Shown here one piece after another: positions 51,313 through 60,725 of a DNA stretch of 64,000 bases (positions within the stretch are counted from its first letter, which is position 1; every line of letters starts with the position of its first letter). The DNA is taken from the NCBI RefSeq assembly GCF_008807375.1, contig NZ_CP043311.1:786001-850000 (forward strand), given 5' to 3'. This DNA comes from Pseudomonas lalkuanensis. GTDB taxonomy: Bacteria > Pseudomonadota > Gammaproteobacteria > Pseudomonadales > Pseudomonadaceae. The notes beneath the pieces were generated by a model. It did not search any database. It was not told the DNA's origin and saw only the letters and a list, made by a program, of their open reading frames with translations. The translations under genes and the position numbers were made by a program.

Positions 51313-52320
51313 ATGGGCGTCGACCTTTCTCTGATCTGGGCCATCATCATCATCTTCGGCGTGATGATGTATGTGGTGATGGACGGTTTCGACCTCGGAA
51401 TCGGCATCCTCTTCCCCTTCGTCAAGGATGACGGCGAGCGCGACGTGATGATGAACACCGTCGCGCCGGTCTGGGACGGCAACGAAACCTGGCTGATCCT
51501 GGGCGGCGCCGGCCTGTTCGGCGCCTTCCCGCTGGCCTACTCGGTGGTGCTTTCCGCGCTCTATCTGCCGCTGATCCTGATGCTGCTGGGCCTGATCTTC
51601 CGGGGTGTGGCCTTCGAGTTCCGCTTCAAGGCCAGGCCGGCCAAGCGCCACCTGTGGGACAAGGCCTTCATCGGCGGTTCCATCGCCGCCACCTTCTTCC
51701 AGGGCGTGGCCCTGGGCGCCTTCATCGAGGGCATTCCGGTGGTGGACCGCGCCTATGCCGGCGGCTCCCTGGACTGGCTCGCGCCCTTCCCGCTGTTCTG
51801 CGGCCTGGGCCTGATCGCCGCCTACGCACTGCTGGGCTGCACCTGGCTGATCATGAAGACCGAAGGCCGCCTGCAGCAGCAGATGCACGACCTGGCGCGT
51901 CCGCTGGTGCTGGTGCTGCTGGGCATCACCGGTATCGTCAGCATCTGGACCCCGCTGGCCCACGAGGAAATCGCCACGCGCTGGTTCAGCCTGCCCAACC
52001 TGTTCTGGTTCATGCCGGTACCGATCCTGGTGCTGATCTGCACCTGGGCGTTGCTGCGCGCGGTGGCCAACAACGCCCACCATGCGCCGTTCGTGCTGAC
52101 CCTGGTGCTGATTTTCCTCGGCTACAGCGGCCTGGGGATCAGCCTCTGGCCCAACGTGATCCCGCCGTCCATTTCCATCTGGGACGCCGCGGCGCCGCCG
52201 CAGAGCCAGGGCTTCATGCTGGTGGGCGCGCTGTTCATCATCCCCTTCATCCTGATGTACACCGCGTGGAGCTACTACGTGTTCCGCGGCAAGGTGCGTG
52301 TGGAAGATGGCTACCACTAG
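51313..52320 (+). CDS. cioB: Cyanide-insensitive quinol oxidase subunit II (CydB-like)
   Basis: 335 residues with about eight transmembrane helices; YVVMDGFDLGIGILFPF near the N-terminus and WDGNETWLILGGAGLFGAFP are CydB hallmarks. Binds subunit I. It starts two bases after the cioA stop and is followed by a small DUF2474 gene. Confidence 0.95.
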   Translation: MGVDLSLIWAIIIIFGVMMYVVMDGFDLGIGILFPFVKDDGERDVMMNTVAPVWDGNETWLILGGAGLFGAFPLAYSVVLSALYLPLILMLLGLIFRGVAFEFRFKARPAKRHLWDKAFIGGSIAATFFQGVALGAFIEGIPVVDRAYAGGSLDWLAPFPLFCGLGLIAAYALLGCTWLIMKTEGRLQQQMHDLARPLVLVLLGITGIVSIWTPLAHEEIATRWFSLPNLFWFMPVPILVLICTWALLRAVANNAHHAPFVLTLVLIFLGYSGLGISLWPNVIPPSISIWDAAAPPQSQGFMLVGALFIIPFILMYTAWSYYVFRGKVRVEDGYH

Positions 52321-52330
52321 GAGCACGGCA

Positions 52331-52471
52331 ATGGGCGAACCCGAGAAGAAGCCCCTGTGGCAGCGCCTGGGCTGGCTGGTGGGTATCTGGGCCCTCAGCG
52401 TCCTGGCCCTGGGTGCGGTGGCCTACCTGTTGCGGATGTTCATGGCGGCGGCGGGGCTGAGTACGCATTGA
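52331..52471 (+). CDS. DUF2474 micro-protein of the bd oxidase
   Basis: 46 residues, too short for automated ORF tracking. A basic-acidic N-terminus (MGEPEKKPLWQRLGW) precedes one transmembrane helix (about residues 16-38). It starts ten bases after cioB. Its position and size match the DUF2474/CydX-like accessory peptides of cytochrome bd oxidases, which stabilise the complex. Sequence assignment rests mainly on context. Confidence 0.7.
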   Translation: MGEPEKKPLWQRLGWLVGIWALSVLALGAVAYLLRMFMAAAGLSTH

Positions 52472-52496
52472 CTTGAGTCCGCGCGGTGTTCAACCG

Positions 52497-52537
52497 CCCT
52501 CACCCCCAGCCCTCTCCCGGTGGGCGGGGGGTGAGGG
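52497..52537. repeat. CCCTCACCCCC hairpin
   Basis: CCCTCACCCCC and GGGGGTGAGGG enclose the CTCTCCC core. Lies between the convergent cio operon and rlmG; same family as 38455. Confidence 0.55.
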
Positions 52538-52557
52538 CAGTCAGGCCCCGCGCGGAG

Positions 52558-53682
52558 TCACTTGCTCGCCTTCAACACCACGAACTTGGGCGTTGCCGCC
52601 ACCTGCTCCACACCGCGGAACAGACGCTTGAGCTTGGCGTGGTAGCCCAGGTGGCGGTTGCCCACGATCCACAGCTCGCCCCCCTTCACCAGCGCGTTGC
52701 GCGCTTGCACGAACATGCGCCAGGCGAGGAAGTCGCCCACCACCTGCTGCTGGTGGAAGGGTGGATTGCACAGCACCAGGTCCAGCGAATCCGCCGGCTG
52801 TTCGGCCAGTCCGTCACCGGCACGGATGTCCGCCGGACGCTCGCCCAGGGCCGCGCGCCAGTTTTCCTGCGCCGATTGCACCGCCATGTAGGACTCATCC
52901 ACCAGGGTCATTTGCGCCTGCGGGTTGGCCAGGGCGTAGACGATGCCGAGCACGCCATTGCCGCAGCCCAGGTCCGCCGCGCGGATGTCCGCCAGGCTGC
53001 GTGGCAGGTGCGGGAGGAAGGCGCGGGTGCCGATGTCCAAGCCTTCGCGGCAGAACACATTGGCGTGGTTCACCAGCGTCAGGCGGGGTTGGTCCAGCTG
53101 GTAGCGAGTGGGGTAGGGCGAGGCGATGGCCGGTTTCTGCTCGGGTGTGGCGATCAGCAGGCGGGCTTTCTTCACGGCCAGCGAGGGCTGCATCGGGCCA
53201 ACGTACTTCGCCAGCAGGTCACCGGCCGCGTGGGGCAGGTGCTTGACCATGCCGGCGGCAATCACACTGGCGCCGGGGGCCAACTGGCCTTGCAAGCGGA
53301 TCAGCTGTTCTTCCAGCAGTGCGAGGGTCTTGGGCACGCGGATTAGTACCCGGTCGAACGGGCCAATGGCCGCTTCACTGGCAGGCACGAAGCGGACCCG
53401 ACCCGCATCCAGTTCATTGCGTGCCAGGTTGCGCTGCAGGGCGATATGGCCAAGGTGGGAATCGCCGCTGCTGGTGACCTGGGCGTGGGGCGCGAGGCTG
53501 GCCGCCAGCGCGCCGAAGCTGTCGTTCAGTACCAGGACGCGTGTCTCGCCGGTGATGCCCTGCTCATGGAGGTGATCGAGCAGGTATTCGTCGGCGGCAT
53601 CGAAGGCCTGCAGCGGGTCATCCTGCTGCTCGGGCTGGCGAACGAGGTCGAGCTGGGCGAAAGGCGTAGCGAATATAGGCAT
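52558..53682 (-). CDS. rlmG: 23S rRNA (guanine-N2)-methyltransferase RlmG
   Basis: 374 residues: two tandem MTase-like domains. The N-terminal one is degenerate; the C-terminal one has ADLGCGNGVLGIVYA for SAM and LVLCNPPFHQQ, the N6/N2 guanine-adenine methylase motif. Methylates G1835 of 23S rRNA. The start MPIFATPFAQLDLVRQP is standard. It diverges from fpr across 83 bases. Confidence 0.93.
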   Translation of the reverse strand: MPIFATPFAQLDLVRQPEQQDDPLQAFDAADEYLLDHLHEQGITGETRVLVLNDSFGALAASLAPHAQVTSSGDSHLGHIALQRNLARNELDAGRVRFVPASEAAIGPFDRVLIRVPKTLALLEEQLIRLQGQLAPGASVIAAGMVKHLPHAAGDLLAKYVGPMQPSLAVKKARLLIATPEQKPAIASPYPTRYQLDQPRLTLVNHANVFCREGLDIGTRAFLPHLPRSLADIRAADLGCGNGVLGIVYALANPQAQMTLVDESYMAVQSAQENWRAALGERPADIRAGDGLAEQPADSLDLVLCNPPFHQQQVVGDFLAWRMFVQARNALVKGGELWIVGNRHLGYHAKLKRLFRGVEQVAATPKFVVLKASK

Positions 53683-53765
53683 AAGAACCGGCGGTGTTTC
53701 TGAAGGCCGCTTTGCGAGACACTGGGGCGGTCTTCGAACGAATCGGAAATGAGTGGGAGCGGAGT

Positions 53766-54542
53766 ATGACCGCCAGCGAAGAGAAGTTCACCCGTCAGAC
53801 CCTGCTGGAAGTGGAGACCCTGACCCCCAGCCTGTTCACCCTGCGCACCACCCGCGACGCGGGCTACCGCTTCCGTGCCGGCCAGTTTGCCCGGCTGGGG
53901 GTGACCAAGGCCGACGGCAGCACCGTCTGGCGCGCCTATTCCATGGTATCGGCGCCCCATGACGAGTATCTGGAGTTCTTCTCCATCGTCGTACCGGGAG
54001 GCGAATTCACCAGTGAGCTGTCGCGCCTCGCGGTCGGCGACACGCTGATGGTGGACAAGACGTCCTTCGGCTTCCTCACCCTCGACCGCTTCGTCGATGG
54101 CCGCGACCTCTGGCTGCTGGCCACCGGTACCGGCCTTGCACCCTTCCTGTCGATTCTCCAGGACCTGGAGGTCTGGCAGCGCTTCGAGCGCATCATCCTG
54201 GTCTACAGCGTGCGCCAGGCTGCCGAACTCGCCTATCAGCCGCTGATCGACGACCTGAAGAACCGCGACTACCTGGAAGGCGTGGCCGACAAGCTGCTTT
54301 ACATCCCGGTGGTTACCCGCGAGGAAGTGCCCGGCGCGCTGCACGGGCGCATCACCACGCTGATCGAGAACGGCGAGCTGGAACGCGCCGCCGGCCTGGA
54401 GCTGACCCCGGAACACAGCCGCGTGATGCTCTGCGGCAACCCGCAAATGATCGACGACACCCGCGCCGTGCTGAAAAAGCGCGACATGAACCTGAGCCTG
54501 ACCCGCCGGCCGGGGCAGGTGGCGGTGGAGAATTATTGGTAG
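53766..54542 (+). CDS. fpr: Ferredoxin-NADP+ reductase
   Basis: 258 residues from the ATG at 53766, the normal length; an upstream Met would add a non-conserved tail. FAD-binding region RAYSMVSAP, NADP region LLATGTGLAPFLS, and C-terminal VENYW, the short bacterial FPR ending. It exchanges electrons between NADPH and ferredoxin or flavodoxin, important in oxidative stress. The neighbouring sirohaem-type reductase might use such electrons, but that is inference. Confidence 0.93.
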   Translation: MTASEEKFTRQTLLEVETLTPSLFTLRTTRDAGYRFRAGQFARLGVTKADGSTVWRAYSMVSAPHDEYLEFFSIVVPGGEFTSELSRLAVGDTLMVDKTSFGFLTLDRFVDGRDLWLLATGTGLAPFLSILQDLEVWQRFERIILVYSVRQAAELAYQPLIDDLKNRDYLEGVADKLLYIPVVTREEVPGALHGRITTLIENGELERAAGLELTPEHSRVMLCGNPQMIDDTRAVLKKRDMNLSLTRRPGQVAVENYW

Positions 54543-54549
54543 AAAAGCA

Positions 54550-54617
54550 TCGCGAATGAATTCGCTCCCACAGGGCACCTATTGCCTTTCAGTGTGGGAG
54601 CGAACTCATTTGCGAAA
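54550..54617. repeat. Inverted pair of REP elements
   Basis: CGCGAATGAATTCGCTCCCA and TGTGGGAGCGAACTCATTTG are opposed with about 28 bases between, in the spacer between the convergent fpr and the CcoN operon. Confidence 0.65.
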
Positions 54618-54638
54618 GGGTTGCTTGGCAGCCCCGAT

Positions 54639-54884
54639 TCAAGCCTCGATTTCCACGCGACGCTCACACCCCCCATCACACCGCCCCGGACAGCTGCACC
54701 CCGTGCTGCTGCGGCCGGTGGCGCGCTCCATGCGCCGGGCCACGGGTTCGTCGTCGGCGAAGGGCAGCATGGTGGCCTCTTCGATCTGGCGCTGGCTCCG
54801 GCCACCCAGGCAGGCCTGGGTGGCGAGGTAGAAGAAGGTCAGCGCGGCCAGGCTGAGCAGGGCGTAGGCGCTATCGCTATCCAT
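54639..54884 (-). CDS. Small membrane protein with Cys-rich tail, coupled to CcoN
   Basis: 81 residues: one transmembrane helix (about 6-25), then a hydrophilic stretch and the tail [15 protein letters not shown] with four Cys. Overlaps the ccoN stop by eight bases, so translation is coupled. From memory it corresponds to the small protein next to CcoN4 in P. aeruginosa (PA4134). The tail could bind a metal or haem; function unknown. Confidence 0.8.
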   Translation of the reverse strand: MDSDSAYALLSLAALTFFYLATQACLGGRSQRQIEEATMLPFADDEPVARRMERATGRSSTGCSCPGRCDGGCERRVEIEA

Positions 54885-56313
54885 GGGCCACAGCCTGCGG
54901 CACCGCCTCGGTGCTACGAGCGTCGCCGGCGCGCACGGTGCGCCAGGTGTTCCAGGCCATCAGCAGCATGCCGGTGACGAAGAAGATGCCGCCGATCATG
55001 CGCACCATGAAACCGGGATGGCTGGCCTCCAGGGCTTCGACGAAGGAGTAGGTGAGGGTGCCGTCCTCGTTCACCGCACGCCACATCAGGCCCTGGGTGA
55101 TGCCGTTGACCCACATGGAGGCGATGTACAGCACCGTGCCGATGGTGGCCAGCCAGAAGTGGGCGTTGATCAGGCCGACACTGTGCATCTGCGCGCGGCC
55201 GTAGAGGCGCGGGATCAGGTGATAGAGCGAGCCGATGGTGATCATCGCCACCCAGCCCAGCGCCCCGGCGTGCACGTGGCCGATGGTCCAGTCGGTGTAG
55301 TGGGAGAGGGCGTTGACGGTCTTGATGGCCATCATCGGACCTTCGAAGGTGGACATGCCGTAGAAGGCCAGGGACACCACCAAAAAGCGCAGGATCGGGT
55401 CGTCGCGCAGCTTATGCCAGGCCCCGGAGAGGGTCATCATGCCGTTGATCATGCCGCCCCAGCTGGGGGCCAGCAGGATGATCGACATCACCATGCCGAG
55501 GGACTGGGCCCAGTCCGGCAGGGCGGTGTAGTGCAGGTGGTGCGGACCGGCCCAGATGTACAGGGTGATCAGTGCCCAGAAGTGCACGATGGACAGGCGG
55601 TAGGAGTACACCGGGCGCCCGGCCTGCTTGGGGATGAAGTAGTACATCATCCCGAGGAAGCCGGTGGTCAGGAAAAAGCCGACCGCGTTGTGCCCGTACC
55701 ACCACTGCACCATGGCATCGGTGGCGCCGGAATAGACCGAGTACGACTTGAACCAGCTCACCGGAATGGCCATGTGGTTGACGATGTGCAGCATCGCGGT
55801 GACCACGATGAAGGCGCCGAAGAACCAGTTGCCCACATAGATGTGCCTGGTCTTGCGCTTCATGATGGTGCCGAAGAACACCACCGCGTAGGCGATCCAG
55901 ATGATCCCCATCCACACCGCGCCGGTGAATTCCACCTCGGCATATTCCTTGGTGGTGGTCAGGCCCTGGGGCAGGGTCACCAGCAGGATCACCACCAGCG
56001 CCTGCCAGCCCCAGAAGGTGAACGCGGCAAGTGATCCGCCGTACAACCGGGCCTGGCAGGTGCGCTGTACGGTGTAGTAGCTGGTGGCGAACAGCGCGCT
56101 GCCGCCGAAGGCGAAGATCACCAGGTTGGTGTGCAGCGGGCGCAGGCGGCCGAAGCTGGTCCAGGGCAGGTCGAGGTTCAGCGCCGGCCAGACGAGCTGG
56201 GCGGCGATGAACACGCCCATGCCCATGCCGACGATGCCCCAGACGAGCGTCATCAGGGCGAACTGGCGAACCACCTTGTAGTCGTAGGTCGGTTCCGGGA
56301 TTGCGGTGTTCAT
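54877..56313 (-). CDS. ccoN4: Orphan cbb3 oxidase catalytic subunit, CcoN4-like
   Basis: 478 residues from the ATG at 56313. Haem-copper oxidase subunit [13 protein letters not shown] holds the low-spin haem His, [12 protein letters not shown] a CuB His, [12 protein letters not shown] the CuB His pair, and [10 protein letters not shown] further haem ligands. No ccoO, ccoQ or ccoP genes follow, so it must borrow subunits from another cbb3 operon, as CcoN4 does in P. aeruginosa. There it supports growth with cyanide. Divergent from nirA. Confidence 0.9.
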   Translation of the reverse strand: MNTAIPEPTYDYKVVRQFALMTLVWGIVGMGMGVFIAAQLVWPALNLDLPWTSFGRLRPLHTNLVIFAFGGSALFATSYYTVQRTCQARLYGGSLAAFTFWGWQALVVILLVTLPQGLTTTKEYAEVEFTGAVWMGIIWIAYAVVFFGTIMKRKTRHIYVGNWFFGAFIVVTAMLHIVNHMAIPVSWFKSYSVYSGATDAMVQWWYGHNAVGFFLTTGFLGMMYYFIPKQAGRPVYSYRLSIVHFWALITLYIWAGPHHLHYTALPDWAQSLGMVMSIILLAPSWGGMINGMMTLSGAWHKLRDDPILRFLVVSLAFYGMSTFEGPMMAIKTVNALSHYTDWTIGHVHAGALGWVAMITIGSLYHLIPRLYGRAQMHSVGLINAHFWLATIGTVLYIASMWVNGITQGLMWRAVNEDGTLTYSFVEALEASHPGFMVRMIGGIFFVTGMLLMAWNTWRTVRAGDARSTEAVPQAVAHG

Positions 56314-56424
56314 GTGCGGGCCTTTCGGTTGGGAAGACTGAGCGGCCGCCATTCTGGAAATCCCGTCGACGGGGAAACAGACTCAGATAAACGCACTTTT
56401 TAGAGCTCAGATGGAATGCGGCCC

Positions 56425-56480
56425 TGTAGGAGCGAGCTTGCTCGCGAACCGCAGCGATTCGCCAGCAAGCTCGCTCCTGC
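56425..56480. repeat. REP hairpin in the ccoN4-nirA divergent spacer
   Basis: TGTAGGAGCGAGCTTGCTCG pairs with GCAAGCTCGCTCCTGCA-type sequence. It is the GTAGGAGCGAGCTTGCTCGC version of the REP and separates the two divergent promoters. Confidence 0.7.
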
Positions 56481-56582
56481 AACTCAATCTGATGCGGTTT
56501 TTCGCAGCGGATCTGAAGCTGTTTTCATCTCGCCCCCGCGCACATAGTGAAGGCCCCCGCCCGCCCTGCTGGAGCCGCTTGC

Positions 56583-58253
56583 ATGTACCACTACGACGAC
56601 TACGACCGCGCCCTGGTGCAGGAGCGCGTGGCGCAATTCCGCGACCAGGTGGCGCGGCGTATCAGCGGCGAGCTGAGCGAGGAAGAGTTCCTGCCGCTGC
56701 GCCTGCAGAACGGCCTCTACCTGCAGAAGCACGCCTACATGCTGCGGGTCGCCATTCCCTACGGCACCCTGTCGTCGAACCAGCTGCGCTGCCTGGCACA
56801 TATCGCCCGCGAGCACGACCGTGGCTACGGCCATTTCACCACCCGGCAGAACATCCAGTTCAACTGGATCGAACTGGCTGAAGTGCCCGACATCCTGCAG
56901 CAGCTGGCCGATGTGGAAATGCATGCCATCCAGACCTCCGGCAACTGCGTTCGCAACATCACCACCGAGGCCTTTGCCGGGGTGGCGGCCGATGAACTGC
57001 TGGACCCGCGCCCGTTGGCGGAAATCCTCCGCCAGTGGTCCACCATCAACCCGGAATTCCTCTTCCTGCCGCGCAAGTTCAAGATCGCCCTCTGCGCCGC
57101 CGAGGAGGACCGTGCCGCCGTGCAGATGCACGATATCGGCCTCTACCTGTATCGCGACGAAGCGGGCGAAATGCGCCTGCGGGTGATGGTGGGCGGCGGG
57201 CTCGGGCGCACGCCGATCCTCAGCCAGCAGATCCGCGACGGCCTGCACTGGCGCCACCTGCTGTCCTATGTCGAGGCCATCCTGCGGGTCTACAACCGGC
57301 ATGGCCGGCGCGACAACAAGTACAAGGCGCGGATCAAGATCCTGGTGAAGGCGCTGGGCATCGACGCCTTCGCCCGCGAGGTGGAAGCCGAGTGGCAGCA
57401 CCTGAAGGATGGTCCCGCCGAGCTGACCGAAGACGAGTACCAGCGGGTCGCCGCCAGCTTCGATGCGCCGTCCTATGTCCCGCTCGATGACGCCGATCTC
57501 GGTTTCGGCACTCATCTGGCGCGGGACCCGGCTTTCGCCCGATGGTGCGCGCGCAGCTTGCAGCCACACAAGGTGCCGGGCTACGCCGCCGTGGTGCTGT
57601 CCACCAAGCCGGGGCCGGACGCGCCACCCGGTGACGTCACCGCCGCGCAGATGGACGCGGTGGCCGACTGGGCCGAGCGTTTCGGCTTCGGTGAAATCCG
57701 CATCGCCCACGAACAGAACCTGGTGCTGCCCGACGTACGCAAGGCGGACCTGCACGCGCTCTGGCTGCTGGCCTGCGAACGGGGGCTGGCGACGGCCAAT
57801 GTCGGCCTGCTCACCGACATCATTGCCTGCCCGGGGGGCGACTACTGCTCCCTGGCCAACGCCAAGTCCATCCCCATCGCCCAGGCCATCCAGGCGCGTT
57901 TCGTCGATCCGGAGGCACTCCAGGACCTGGGCGAGCTGAGCCTGAACATCTCAGGCTGCATGAACGCCTGCGGCCACCACCACATCGGCAACATCGGCAT
58001 CCTCGGTGTGGATAAGGGCGGCAGCGAGTGGTACCAGATCACCCTCGGCGGCGCCCAGGGCATGGACAGCGAGCTGGGCAAGGTGATCGGCCCTTCCTTC
58101 AGTGCCGACGAGGTGCCGGATGTCATCGAGAAGGTGGTGGCGACCTTCCGCGACTACCGCGAACCGGATGAACGCTTCGTCGACACGGTGCGGCGCATCG
58201 GCCTGGAGCCCTTCAAGGAACGGGTCTACGCCAAGGCGGAGGTGCCGGCATGA
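56583..58253 (+). CDS. NirA/CysI-like sirohaem reductase (nitrite or sulfite)
   Basis: 556 residues from the ATG at 56583 (GGAG upstream). Two repeats of the ferredoxin-like/sirohaem fold: FTTRQNIQFNWIEL first, then the 4Fe-4S/sirohaem ligands CPGGDYCSLANAKS and ISGCMNACGHHHIGNIG. Reduces sulfite or nitrite by six electrons; specificity cannot be told from these motifs. By cluster it matches P. aeruginosa PA4130, a cyanide-induced gene. Coupled (ATGA) to DUF934. Confidence 0.9.
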   Translation: MYHYDDYDRALVQERVAQFRDQVARRISGELSEEEFLPLRLQNGLYLQKHAYMLRVAIPYGTLSSNQLRCLAHIAREHDRGYGHFTTRQNIQFNWIELAEVPDILQQLADVEMHAIQTSGNCVRNITTEAFAGVAADELLDPRPLAEILRQWSTINPEFLFLPRKFKIALCAAEEDRAAVQMHDIGLYLYRDEAGEMRLRVMVGGGLGRTPILSQQIRDGLHWRHLLSYVEAILRVYNRHGRRDNKYKARIKILVKALGIDAFAREVEAEWQHLKDGPAELTEDEYQRVAASFDAPSYVPLDDADLGFGTHLARDPAFARWCARSLQPHKVPGYAAVVLSTKPGPDAPPGDVTAAQMDAVADWAERFGFGEIRIAHEQNLVLPDVRKADLHALWLLACERGLATANVGLLTDIIACPGGDYCSLANAKSIPIAQAIQARFVDPEALQDLGELSLNISGCMNACGHHHIGNIGILGVDKGGSEWYQITLGGAQGMDSELGKVIGPSFSADEVPDVIEKVVATFRDYREPDERFVDTVRRIGLEPFKERVYAKAEVPA

Positions 58254-58732
58254 ACAACCTGATCAGGCTGCTGGACGGCCAGGCGCAACTGGTGGAGAGC
58301 GACCCTTGGACCCTGGTGCGCGAGTCCGGCGAAGCCTTGCCGGACGGCGCGTTGATCCTGCCGTTGGCGCTCTGGCACGAGCGGGAAGGACGCGATGGCC
58401 TGCTGCTGCAACCGGATGACGAGGTGGAGCCGCTGGCGCCGCTGCTGTCGGAAGCGCTGCCGCTGATCGCCGTGGAGTTCCCCAGCTTCCGCGACGGCCG
58501 TGGCTACAGCCAGGCCTACCTGTTGCGGGTGCGCCTCGGCTGGCGTGGCGAACTGCGCGCGGTGGGTGATGTGCTGCGGGATCAGCTCAGCCACATGCGC
58601 CAGTGCGGCTTCGATGCCTTTGCCGTGCGCGAGGACAAATCCGCCGAGGATGCATTGAAGGGACTGGCCGGCGTGAGTGTGCTGTACGGCCGCTCCGTGA
58701 TAGAGCCAAAGCCCTTGTTCCGCCGTCGCTGA
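58250..58732 (+). CDS. DUF934 protein
   Basis: 160 residues; DUF934 family, regularly found after sirohaem reductases of this type. FPSFRDGRGYSQAYLLR and GDVLRDQLSHMRQCGFDAF are the conserved blocks. Overlaps the reductase stop by four bases. Its biochemical role is unknown; by context it is an accessory of the reductase. A hairpin without T-run follows immediately. Confidence 0.87.
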   Translation: MNNLIRLLDGQAQLVESDPWTLVRESGEALPDGALILPLALWHEREGRDGLLLQPDDEVEPLAPLLSEALPLIAVEFPSFRDGRGYSQAYLLRVRLGWRGELRAVGDVLRDQLSHMRQCGFDAFAVREDKSAEDALKGLAGVSVLYGRSVIEPKPLFRRR

Positions 58733-58764
58733 GAGCCTGTCCGCAACGGGCTGCGGAAAGGCTC
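58733..58764 (+). terminator. Hairpin after DUF934
   Basis: GAGCCT and AGGCTC enclose, with one mismatch pair, the perfect TCCGCA/TGCGGA stem. Begins right at the stop codon. No T-run, so a weak or RNA-protecting structure. The remaining spacer to 59045 holds no ORF. Confidence 0.5.
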
Positions 58765-59045
58765 GGTGGGGGGGCTTACATGATTCGTAAAAATTCCTGA
58801 CTTAGCGCTGGCGATTTTCTGACCTAGCATTCGCAGTTCGTTTATCCGAACCGGAAACCAATGGACAGCGACAGTAGTTGTAAGCCGCCCCCTGCGACCC
58901 TGGGTGCGGCCGCCCTCCCCACCGGCGTCCCCGTACGCCAATTCGAATTGCAGCTTCCCGCTGCCCACGCTTCATGCATGTCGATGCAACGCCAGCAGGC
59001 GTGGTTTGCGCCTGCCCGTGAACCTCTCCCGAGAGCCTGACCCCT

Positions 59046-60608
59046 ATGGAATGGATACTTGACCCCACGGCCTGGCTGGGCCTGCTCACCCTTATCGTCC
59101 TGGAGATCGTCCTCGGCATCGACAACCTGGTGTTCATCGCCATCCTGGCCGACAAGCTGCCGCCCCATCAGCGCGACCGCGCGCGCCTGATCGGCCTGTC
59201 CCTGGCGCTGATCATGCGCCTGGGCCTGCTGGCGAGCATTTCCTGGCTCGTCACCCTCACCACGCCGCTGTTCGAGGTATTCGGCAAGAGCTTCTCCGGC
59301 CGCGACCTGATCATGCTCTTCGGCGGTGTGTTCCTGTTGTTCAAGGCCACCATGGAACTGCACGAGCGCCTGGAAGGCCGGGTCCACAGCCAGGGCGGCA
59401 GCCGCTCCTACGCCCTGTTCTGGCCGGTGGTGGCGCAGATCGTGGTGCTGGACGCGGTGTTCTCCCTGGACGCGGTGATTACCGCCGTGGGCATGGTGGA
59501 GCACCTGGAAGTGATGATGATCGCCGTGGTCGTCTCCATCGGCCTGATGATCATCGCCAGCAAGCCGCTGACTGCCTTCGTCAACGCCCACCCGACGGTG
59601 ATCATGCTGTGCCTGGGCTTCCTGATGATGATCGGCTTCAGCCTGACCGCCGAAGGCCTGGGCTTCCATATCCCGAAGGGCTACCTGTACGCCGCCATCG
59701 GCTTCTCGTTGCTGATCGAGGCCGCCAACCAGCTGGTGCGCTGGCGCCGCAAGCGCCAGCTCCAGGGTGACCGCAGCGTGCGTGAGCGCACGGCCCACGC
59801 GGTGTTGCGCCTGCTGGGCGGCCGTGGTGTGGAAGCCGAGGAGGTGGGCGAGGAAATCGCCGACCTGGTGGGCGCTGACGATGCTGGCAAGGTGCCCTTC
59901 GACCGCCGCGAGCGGATCATGATCAGCGGTGTGCTGGGGCTTGCGGATCGCCCGATCCGCACCCTGATGACCAACCGCAGCGAGGTGGAGCGCATCGACC
60001 TGGATGAACCTCGCGAGGTCATCTGCGACGCCCTGCTGCGCTCACCCCACTCGCGGCTGCTGGTGATCCGTGGCGGAGACGTGGACGAGCCCCTGGGCTA
60101 TGTGCACAAGAAGGAGCTGCTGCGCGACCTGCTGCAGGGCCAGTCCCCGGATTTCGAACAGCTGCTGCGGGTTCCGCCCAACCTGCCGGAAAGCGCTTCG
60201 GTGCTGGGCGCGCTGGAGGAAATGCGCAAGGCCTCCACCCACGTGGCCTTCGTGGTCAACGAGTTCGGCGGCTTCGAGGGGCTGCTGACCATGACCGACA
60301 TACTCGAATCCATCGCCGGCGAACTGCCCGATGCCAGCGAGGTGGACGGGCTGGATATCGAGCCGTGCGACGGCGGCTGGAAGGTCAGCGGTGCCGTGAA
60401 CCTGAGTCTTCTGGGCGAACGCCTGGGCTTTGCCGCCAGGCCAGGCGAGGACTACCAGACCCTCGCCGGCCTGGCGATGAGCCTGCTGGACCGCTTGCCG
60501 GTGAGGGGCGATGCCCTGGAAGTGGAAGGCTGGCAGCTGGAAGTGATCGAGGTGAAGGAAAGGCGGGTGAACCGGTTGTTCCTGAGACCGATCGCCCAGA
60601 TGGGCTGA
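59046..60608 (+). CDS. TerC-family membrane protein with CBS and CorC domains
   Basis: 520 residues. The N-terminal TerC domain (residues 1-230, about seven helices) has [18 protein letters not shown] and [20 protein letters not shown], with the Asp residues thought to bind metal. Next come a paired CBS region (about 290-410; [33 protein letters not shown]) and a C-terminal CorC/HlyC domain. TerC proteins export Mn or assist metal loading of secreted enzymes. No yybP-ykoY-type riboswitch motif was found upstream. Confidence 0.9.
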   Translation: MEWILDPTAWLGLLTLIVLEIVLGIDNLVFIAILADKLPPHQRDRARLIGLSLALIMRLGLLASISWLVTLTTPLFEVFGKSFSGRDLIMLFGGVFLLFKATMELHERLEGRVHSQGGSRSYALFWPVVAQIVVLDAVFSLDAVITAVGMVEHLEVMMIAVVVSIGLMIIASKPLTAFVNAHPTVIMLCLGFLMMIGFSLTAEGLGFHIPKGYLYAAIGFSLLIEAANQLVRWRRKRQLQGDRSVRERTAHAVLRLLGGRGVEAEEVGEEIADLVGADDAGKVPFDRRERIMISGVLGLADRPIRTLMTNRSEVERIDLDEPREVICDALLRSPHSRLLVIRGGDVDEPLGYVHKKELLRDLLQGQSPDFEQLLRVPPNLPESASVLGALEEMRKASTHVAFVVNEFGGFEGLLTMTDILESIAGELPDASEVDGLDIEPCDGGWKVSGAVNLSLLGERLGFAARPGEDYQTLAGLAMSLLDRLPVRGDALEVEGWQLEVIEVKERRVNRLFLRPIAQMG

Positions 60609-60613
60609 TTCAC

Positions 60614-60637
60614 TGTGGGAGCGACTTCAGTCGCGAA
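60614..60637. repeat. Short REP hairpin
   Basis: TGTGGGAGCGACTTCAGTCG with the internal GCGACTTCAGTCGC palindrome. It lies after the TerC stop and before the terminator. Confidence 0.55.
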
Positions 60638-60642
60638 ATGAA

Positions 60643-60670
60643 GAAGGGCCGCAATGCGGCCCTTCTTTTT
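60643..60670 (+). terminator. Rho-independent terminator of the TerC gene
   Basis: GAAGGGCCGC AAT GCGGCCCTTC followed by TTTTT; ten-base perfect stem. A-rich flank on the other side makes it bidirectional, also serving mscL. Confidence 0.88.
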
Positions 60671-60688
60671 GCTGGGGTCCAGTGGGAT

Positions 60689-60713
60689 TCGCGAATGAAT
60701 TCGCTCCCACATG
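60689..60713. repeat. REP half-site
   Basis: TTCGCGAATGAATTCGCTCC followed by CACA; between the terminator and mscL. Confidence 0.5.
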
Positions 60714-60725
60714 GCACCTGGATAC

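Noticed and set aside
56314..56582. ANR box in the ccoN4-nirA spacer
   Set aside because: No TTGAT-N4-(A/G)TCAA sequence; only a REP hairpin is seen.
58733..59045. yybP-ykoY manganese riboswitch before the TerC gene
   Set aside because: TerC genes often have one, but the conserved core motifs are not visible in this spacer.
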